From positions 4,280,001 to 4,344,000 of the forward strand of contig CAIIXF020000001.1 in NCBI GenBank assembly GCA_903813345.2: a stretch of 64,000 bases of DNA. The letters run 5' to 3'. The stretch's first letter is position 1. Each line of letters opens with the position of its first letter. This stretch comes from Owenia fusiformis (lineage: Eukaryota > Annelida > Polychaeta > Sabellida > Oweniidae). The notes beneath the pieces are model-generated. The model was not told the DNA's origin and did no database searches. It saw only the letters and a program-made list of their open reading frames with translations. The translations under genes and the position numbers were made by a program. Below, piece by piece: positions 58,701 through 64,000 of this stretch.

Positions 58701-61438
58701 CAACCCAACCATTCCCCATTTGTTTAACATGGGATCTGCCATTTTTGTTAAATTTCATGAAATTCATCAATTTTGACATCAAATTTTGACCCAATATAAT
58801 GGAGATATAACATTGAAACGTTGCGGACTTTTTTGAGGAGTATTATATAAACTCCCCCTCTCAAAAAGCAACTCACGACAATGATTTGGCGCAGTTACAA
58901 ATGCCAAGATCCTAAGAGAATTTCAGAAATACATAAGAGACTCTAAGAGATTCTAGGAGAATCGACAGTGTATATAGTGTAAATAAACCAGTTGCTAAAA
59001 ACACAAAAAAAACAAAAAAAAAAAAATCAATTTTAGAAAATCTGAAATATAAACATTAAAATGCCAGCCACAATAAGCCACATTAAAGTAACAAGTGAAA
59101 AAGTAACGCTGTGCCAGTAATTAGTGTCAAAAAACTACATAGAGACTAATCAAGCAGCATAAAAGTGCTTACTGGATAGAAAGAAAGAAAGATTTCATTT
59201 AGGAAGTTTGAAAAATGACCACCTAACTAGAGGCATGAGAATTTCCCGAGATTTTTTATTTTTTTCAATTAACCCTTTTTCAAAAGTGATGTTGCTTCCA
59301 AAGTAAGCAAATTATTAAGTGTAAAAGTGATCCTAGTGAATTATGGAGTCTTACCACCAATTAATGAACCTCTGTAAGTGGAACATATCCTATTATAAGT
59401 GGAACATTTGTGGACCTGAGGACATTCCACTTAAACATGTTTTAATGAACATACAAATGCATAATAAACTTACAGATGGATCTATCTGGTCATTGGTGAC
59501 GCCTCTCAGGATGGCTTTCAATGGGGTCTTCATAAAGGGAGCCAGACACATAAGTGCCTCAAGGTAATAGCCTATAGATCTTTGTGGATTGCACTCATGT
59601 TCTATGGTCCCACCCTGTAGCATCCCTGGTTGGTAGAATAATGTCGTACCTATGGAAGTATAGAGTACAATACATATCAATGCTTTAATTTGGCTTGCAT
59701 CAAGTGTTTAAGGAATATCTCCTGTATCTTTTTACTAAATATGTGATAGGGTATAGATTATATACAATGTATGAGAGGGTAACTCGGGGACCAATAATAA
59801 AGAATAATGAACCAGACAGAAAAATTTACAAAATATGAATAAACATGTACATTTATGATTAATAATCCTTATCTATCACTTTCTTGAAAGCCCATGCTCA
59901 GATCATGAGGCAAATACAATACTGATTTAATACAAACCTGTATGGCTAACATCTATCTTGGATCCATTAGTGATTTTGTCCAACAGTCGAATGAAACTTG
60001 CTTCAAATTCTGGAAGAATAAAGACAATGATTATAGTACACATAGCAATATGTGATGTGACAGTTTGAAATACCCATAACCACAACCATGGGCTTTCAAC
60101 TAGTTGAAAGCCCATGCCACAACCAAATGATTGTGGACTTTGGAGACAGATGGTGGTGATGGTGGTAACACCAAAAGGTGTTATACCAAATGCCATACAT
60201 GTAATACCGATGCACATTGTAAAGTTTTCCTGCGTGTAACTATCTGCGTGTAACCTTTAAGGGACAATGCAAGAGCAACTTAATTGATAGACAAATTAGT
60301 GATCAAACACATACTATATGTAATTAAAGTTTATTTGGAGTAAAATATTAGACAGTTTTTAAGTTTTGATACGTGATATTCATTAATCAGAATTGACGAA
60401 AATCCTTGGATACTTTGTTTTCTATATACATCAATTACGAAGATTTCATGTACGTAAAACAATGAAGAAATGTCTAAATAGCACCATGAGAGCCAACTGT
60501 TTCCAATCCTGGTATATTTATAAGGAAGTACAGTGGGGGACAAAAATAAAACTCAACGTTCACAAGTTGTCACAATGAGCTAATTTCCAAGTTTCGTGTC
60601 TCAAACTCTCCCAAGCAGTAGAAAAATAATTCCCATTCACTAAAGTAGCACAATAAATGAATCCAAAGCTTCATACCTGCAAATAATGGATAAATCCCTA
60701 CCAAATCGAATGAATGTTTTCATGAATCGCCATGTTTGTTATCCAAGGACGGTTGACTCCCAGAATGCAACATCAGTTACCGTATTTACTCATGACAGGT
60801 TTCAAAATGGAGGAACAGCATTTTGAAAGCTGGCACGTGTCATGTTGCATTCTGGGAGCCAATCCTCCGTTCCGGCGCAATCGGTCTACAAAATCACCTC
60901 AACATTTGAAGAGTCGGCATAACATGTGAATATCCACTTGAATTTTTGAAGTTCTTATTTGTCATTAGGGACACAAATTCCACTATATTTGGACTTACTC
61001 AGACGGTGAAAATAGAGCACTGAATACACTGAGGTAAGAATTCATTACATGTGCGACAGCATGTAATTTTCATAGCTTTTGCAATTCTTTATGATCCCCA
61101 CTGTAAGTTTCGGAAGGGAGGGTGACTTACTAAGGACTCAAGTCTGTGGAAATACCCATGCTTTATTTAGAAAACTACGACAATCAAATGATTGACTTCT
61201 ATAGAATAGATCTAACACCAAATCCATGATCAAATCAGAGAAATTCAACAAAAAAGTAGAAACAAAAATAACAGGCCCAAATAGGCCTAACACTACAACA
61301 GAAATTACCTCGAAGTCCCGGATTATCATCTTTTGATCGAATTTTTTTGATTTTCACAGATTTACCACTGACGGTGGCTAGGATAAGGCGCATTCGAAGA
61401 AAATTGCATCCTTCAAAACTCAGCGTGGTCGATGCCAT
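55586..61438 (-). CDS. RCL1: RCL1, RNA 3'-terminal phosphate cyclase-like protein, eight exons, complete
   Basis: Eight exons splice in phase on the minus strand: 61438-61309, 60009-59938, 59649-59474, 57953-57754, 57377-57252, 56989-56821, 56257-56154 and 55766-55586. Together they give 1158 bases, 385 aa; human RCL1 is 373. Similarity to RCL1 runs the whole length: FEGCNFLRMRL, DDNPGLREFEASFIRLLDK, GYYLEALMCLAPFMK, LRGVTNDQIDPS, PGKIKRIRG, DIYIYTDHYKG, SPGFGMTLVAETT, GGCVDSA and the tail GGDKVLLTCVGVGYTNLGK. Family members lack cyclase activity and act with Bms1 in the nucleolar SSU processome in 18S pre-rRNA processing. An acidic insert (NEDEDV, last exon) accounts for part of the extra length. 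A minus-strand AATAAA at 54963-54958 is a candidate polyadenylation signal. Confidence 0.95.
56154..56257 (-). CDS. RCL1: RCL1 exon 7
   Basis: GGCVDSASQSIACLFMALGQ then QDVSKIQVGPLSQY and a split Thr codon. Acceptor TTGCAG, donor GTAAGT. Confidence 0.92.
56433..56748 (-). mobile_element. tRNA-derived SINE in RCL1 intron 6
   Basis: Reading the minus strand, the head (56746-56675) is tRNA-like: ATGGCTCAGTGGCAGAGC (D arm, A box) and CCAGGTTCGATTCCCGG (T arm, perfect B box). A body of about 220 bases and an (ATA)n tail at 56450-56433 follow. It would be transcribed by RNA polymerase III, mobilised by a LINE partner that cannot be named here. Target duplication not found by eye. Confidence 0.82.
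56821..56989 (-). CDS. RCL1: RCL1 exon 6
   Basis: SPGFGMTLVAETTDGVYYTA through LLDEIYR, acceptor CTCTAG, donor GTATGT, phase 0 at the end. PSEPTVPEELGRD precedes the conserved LLDEIYR helix. Confidence 0.93.
57252..57377 (-). CDS. RCL1: RCL1 exon 5
   Basis: Encodes WAVRVSPATSNRLVDSARGV then LNKCLPDIYIYTDHYKGSQSG, splitting a Lys codon at GTGAGT. Found by homology after the preceding exon. Confidence 0.93.
57754..57953 (-). CDS. RCL1: RCL1 exon 4
   Basis: Reads IDQLKYSVLPVLKRFLGTDD through PGKIKRIRGVA (split Ala). Acceptor TTTTAG, donor GTATCC. GGGEMIFRCP aligns with the GGGEVVFSCP of vertebrate RCL1. Confidence 0.93.
58149..58842. mobile_element. mariner-like non-autonomous element in RCL1 intron 3
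   Basis: TACTCCTCAAAAAAAGTTAAGG at the left, GGACTTTTTTGAGGAGTA at the right. The right arm continues with a long inverted match to 58285-58345 (GTCCGCAACGTTTCAATG). No ORF. Borders are to within a few bases. Confidence 0.65.
59474..59649 (-). CDS. RCL1: RCL1 exon 3
   Basis: Reads TTLFYQPGMLQGGTIEHEC through LRGVTNDQIDPS, with a CATAG acceptor and GTAAGT donor; it ends in phase 0. This is the most conserved stretch of the family. Confidence 0.94.
59938..60009 (-). CDS. RCL1: RCL1 exon 2
   Basis: A 72-base exon, EFEASFIRLLDKITNGSKID followed by VSHT, between TTCCAG and GTTTGT. It is split at a Gly codon that exon 3 completes. Confidence 0.93.
60087..60116. repeat. 30-bp perfect palindrome
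   Basis: CATGGGCTTTCAACT followed directly by its exact reverse complement. The half-site TTGAAAGCCCATG also occurs alone at about 16326 and 59884. Confidence 0.85.
60531..61103. mobile_element. Tc1/mariner-like MITE in RCL1 intron 1
   Basis: TACAGTGGGG at 60529-60538 and CCCCACTGTA near 61096-61105. An internal inverted pair, CTCCCAGAATGCAACAT and its complement, lies at about 60748-60865. No ORF. Confidence 0.6.
61309..61438 (-). CDS. RCL1: RCL1 exon 1 (start codon)
   Basis: ATG at 61438-61436. Encodes MASTTLSFEGCNFLRMRL through DDNPGLR plus one base, before GTAATT. The N-terminal FEGCNFLR block matches RCL1. Confidence 0.94.
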
Positions 61439-61864
61439 TCTTGTTTTGCGTAATCTGGTAGAGTAATTAGAGCTAACCGGAAGTAAAAATAATTCTGGGG
61501 AATATTTCTTCCTTCTTCTTTTTTTAACAAATTGCTCACAACTTACGACTTACAAAAGTATGAATCACTGTTAGGAATATAGTTGGATTATATCTCGTTC
61601 GACAGAAGCTTAGATGGGACCTAAATAAAAAGAATATCAGCAATTATCCGTCTAAATGTAAAGGTAGTATTTTTGTATGAAACTTTTTATTTTTTTATTT
61701 TACTTTTGGTTTTTAGGTACTGTAGTAAGATTGGAATTACGTTGATAACTTTGACCCTGAGAAATTTATATTATATTCACCGCATGTCAACTTACCATGT
61801 GATAGCTCCTTTCAAGGCCTACGTTACATTTTGAAACCTGGCAAACACCACATTACTGTAATGA

Positions 61865-62688
61865 CCATAGGCCAAGGGTAAAGTAATAGTAAGCCGTATA
61901 TAGAAGAGACAGGTGAACAACTAGGATTTAGGCCACTTGTTAACATGGCGATTTTAACATTATTTGTGTATAATTTTCAAAAAACAATGCAGAGTTGATC
62001 CAAAATTGATAGTTCGCAATTCTTACCTATGTATCAACCCCATTCAAGTGATATAGAGTGAATAAAGCCGTCTTGAGGCGAGATATTCTGAAAACCTACA
62101 ATTGTCTGGCAAGTTACCCGGATTTCCGTGTAAATGGAAGTTTGAAACAAGGAATTTGATTGGTTCCTGATTACCGCCGCCAGTGACACCTATCTGGTTC
62201 TCTAAAATGTAATTCATATTCTAGAAATAACAATCAATTAAAGTGTACAAAACTATAAAAGGTGTACTTAATAATTATTTATCAAAACATCTGTTTCATA
62301 TAATATTTTTTTAAACCCAATTTAAATGGTGAAATTAACATTTTTCTTGGAATTTTAAACTTCTAATTACAACCAATCAAATCAATCGTTACAAGATTCA
62401 ATCTTTCCATGTATCCGGAAGTTTCAACTTGCCGGGCAATTGCAGGCTCGTACAGTTGGTGTTTTTTATGCAGTCTTATCGAAGAGTTAGGATATAGATT
62501 TGAAATATTCAACAATATACGTTTCGAAAACACTTTGGAGAAGATTCTTGGGAGATTTGGTGGTACGACTCGATACCAGTAAGGAGAACTCGTACCAAGA
62601 CGGCAAGTTTTTGAAAATTTTTTCAATCCTAATTGTTTACCTGTCTCTTCTATATACAGCTTACTATTACTTTTCCCTTGGCCTATGG
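61865..62688. mobile_element. 824-bp non-autonomous DNA transposon upstream of RCL1
   Basis: Starts CCATAGGCCAAGGGTAAAGT and ends with its complement; arms about 65 bases with few changes. TAATGA flanks both sides (61859-61864, 62689-62694). Weaker inverted similarity continues inward (GGCAAGTTACCCGGA against TCCGGAAGTTTCAACTTGCC). It lies about 420 bases upstream of the RCL1 start codon. Confidence 0.8.
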
Positions 62689-62724
62689 TAATGACCCTTG
62701 GGCACATCCGCAGGGGAACTGTAG

Positions 62725-62812
62725 TGTAACCCGAAAGGGAGTGTACTAAATTCAATGCCCAGTGCATGAATCAAACTCAGGACCTTCCGCTCGCGAGTCA
62801 GACGGGAATGTA
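62725..62812 (-). mobile_element. possible tRNA-derived SINE fragment
   Basis: Minus strand reads GTCTGACTCGCGAGCGG (anticodon-arm-like), then CCTGAGTTTGATTC, a B-box-like word. No A box recognised. Weak. Confidence 0.35.
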
Positions 62813-64000
62813 CTAAAAACCCTTCGCCCCTTCGACCCTACGACCCTTCGACTACTGGGTATCAAAAAATTTTTGCAATGGATTTGAAACGGGATTATGA
62901 AAAAACCCTTCGACCTTTGATTTTTATTTCAGTCCCGTTTTTCTAGTTAATACATGGTTACGTATAGTTCTATTCCGGGTTCCCCTGTGTTCTTGCGTAA
63001 ATTGGACTCCAAATGACACGCTATTTAGCTGTTTACCTTATTTCTTTTTCCTACATAAAAATGATCAGTCCCTAAAACTTTTGATAATATCCCAGATGCG
63101 AGTAGAAATAATCTTGATTTACGTCATTAAAAATTCACAATTCAGTCAAACTGATGTCATATTTGGAATCTACATGTAAAATTACATCTAGAAATGTGGT
63201 TTTAAAAAGTGTTTATCAACTTTGAAAAATTAATTTTCTTTGAAAATGTGACTTCTAGGTCGGGGAGATTCCCCATAGAGCCCATGTTGTAAAACCACAA
63301 AAAGTGAAATATATTTTCTTGTGTTGGGCAGATAATATTTTCTTTTACTGGACATATTTGAATTTGCATAACTATTAGATACATAAAGGTAATATGAAAA
63401 GTGAACCATTAAAACTGATGCATATTCAAGTTTAAGGGAATTTTGCAATACCCTGCCATGTTAATTCCCCCGAATCAGCCACCTGGTGGCGAAACTGGTA
63501 ACTGCCTACTCGCATCTGAGTAATTGCGCATGTGTATCTAATCTGGGTCACTCAGGTTAAGGTATGAGTACCGTAATCCAACACCAAATTCGAAAATTCA
63601 TATCAATACTTTGCACATATGGCGTTCGTGATCAACTTTAAAACGCTTACCCCCCATAGTGTTATTTATCAAAATGTACCTGTTCATATAGGGGTTCGAT
63701 TGATCTACATCAAATTATAGGGAGTCAGGTTACTTTTTGAGATATCAGCGGATGGATATGGAACCTCATACCTCAACATGGTCAAGATTGACGGGACTCG
63801 TGAACATTTTAGTAGAACAAATAACTGATTTTATCATCAGTCAGTCATCACATAAGACATGTACGGGTTAACATCGTGTTCTGCTAAGTTCATATTTCAA
63901 TCTTGTTTCTTGAATATAGGCTAAGATATAGATCTACATGTAGTATTACTTCGATCCTGTAACTTCCTCCTGTAACAAGGGAAATGACAATACCCGGGAA
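62813..64000. other. intergenic, no gene seen
   Basis: Short ORFs only. CGACCCTTCG-type repeats near 62820-62860. A 28-base stretch at 63094-63121 matches 265-292 in inverted orientation with one mismatch. Confidence 0.45.

Noticed and set aside
62363-62767. 134-codon minus-strand ORF
   Set aside because: It runs through the right arm of the 824-bp transposon and into unrelated flank; no known domain. An accidental open frame.
63478-63495. GCCACCTGGTGGCGA as a CTCF-like site
   Set aside because: The word is only an approximate match and is a palindrome expected by chance; no supporting context.

Overview
This is a window of AT-rich animal nuclear DNA, with long introns, GT..AG exon borders and many small transposons. 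Abundant CCGT/CTGT microsatellite-bearing repeats, tRNA-derived SINEs and a DIRS-type retrotransposon suggest a mollusc, probably a bivalve. That is inference; no database search was possible.

Three host genes can be read. (1) Plus strand, 7527-42834: nine exons of a TESK1/TESK2-type protein kinase. The 5' end, with the start codon and glycine loop, is missing; the terminal coding exon and stop are present. Every visible intron joins in phase. (2) Minus strand, 52343-51273: a single-exon type II membrane glycosyltransferase of the beta-1,3-galactosyltransferase family (GT31). (3) Minus strand, 61438-55586: a complete eight-exon RCL1 gene (18S rRNA processing, 385 aa by my splicing).

The 17-kb TESK intron between 9980 and 27239 holds the main mobile element, a 5.5-kb DIRS-like tyrosine-recombinase retrotransposon at about 16388-21871 in the same orientation as the gene. 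It has a gag-like ORF, an RT/RNase H/methyltransferase-like ORF, a tyrosine recombinase ORF, inverted termini and an internal complementary region matching both ends. All three frames are open, so it looks young. Its pol frame has no usable AUG, but a U UUU UUA heptamer lies in gag phase exactly where a -1 slip enters the pol frame.

The rest of the introns and intergenic DNA is packed with non-autonomous elements: pogo/Tigger-like MITEs with a relic transposase tail, a foldback element with tandem-repeat arms, several long hairpins (one with a readable empty site), mariner-like long-TIR elements, two satellite-bearing repeats, and a local templated duplication flanked by 121-bp direct repeats. 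Large parts of 14.5-16.4, 21.9-24.1, 36.9-39.6 and 47.8-51.3 kb show nothing I can name.
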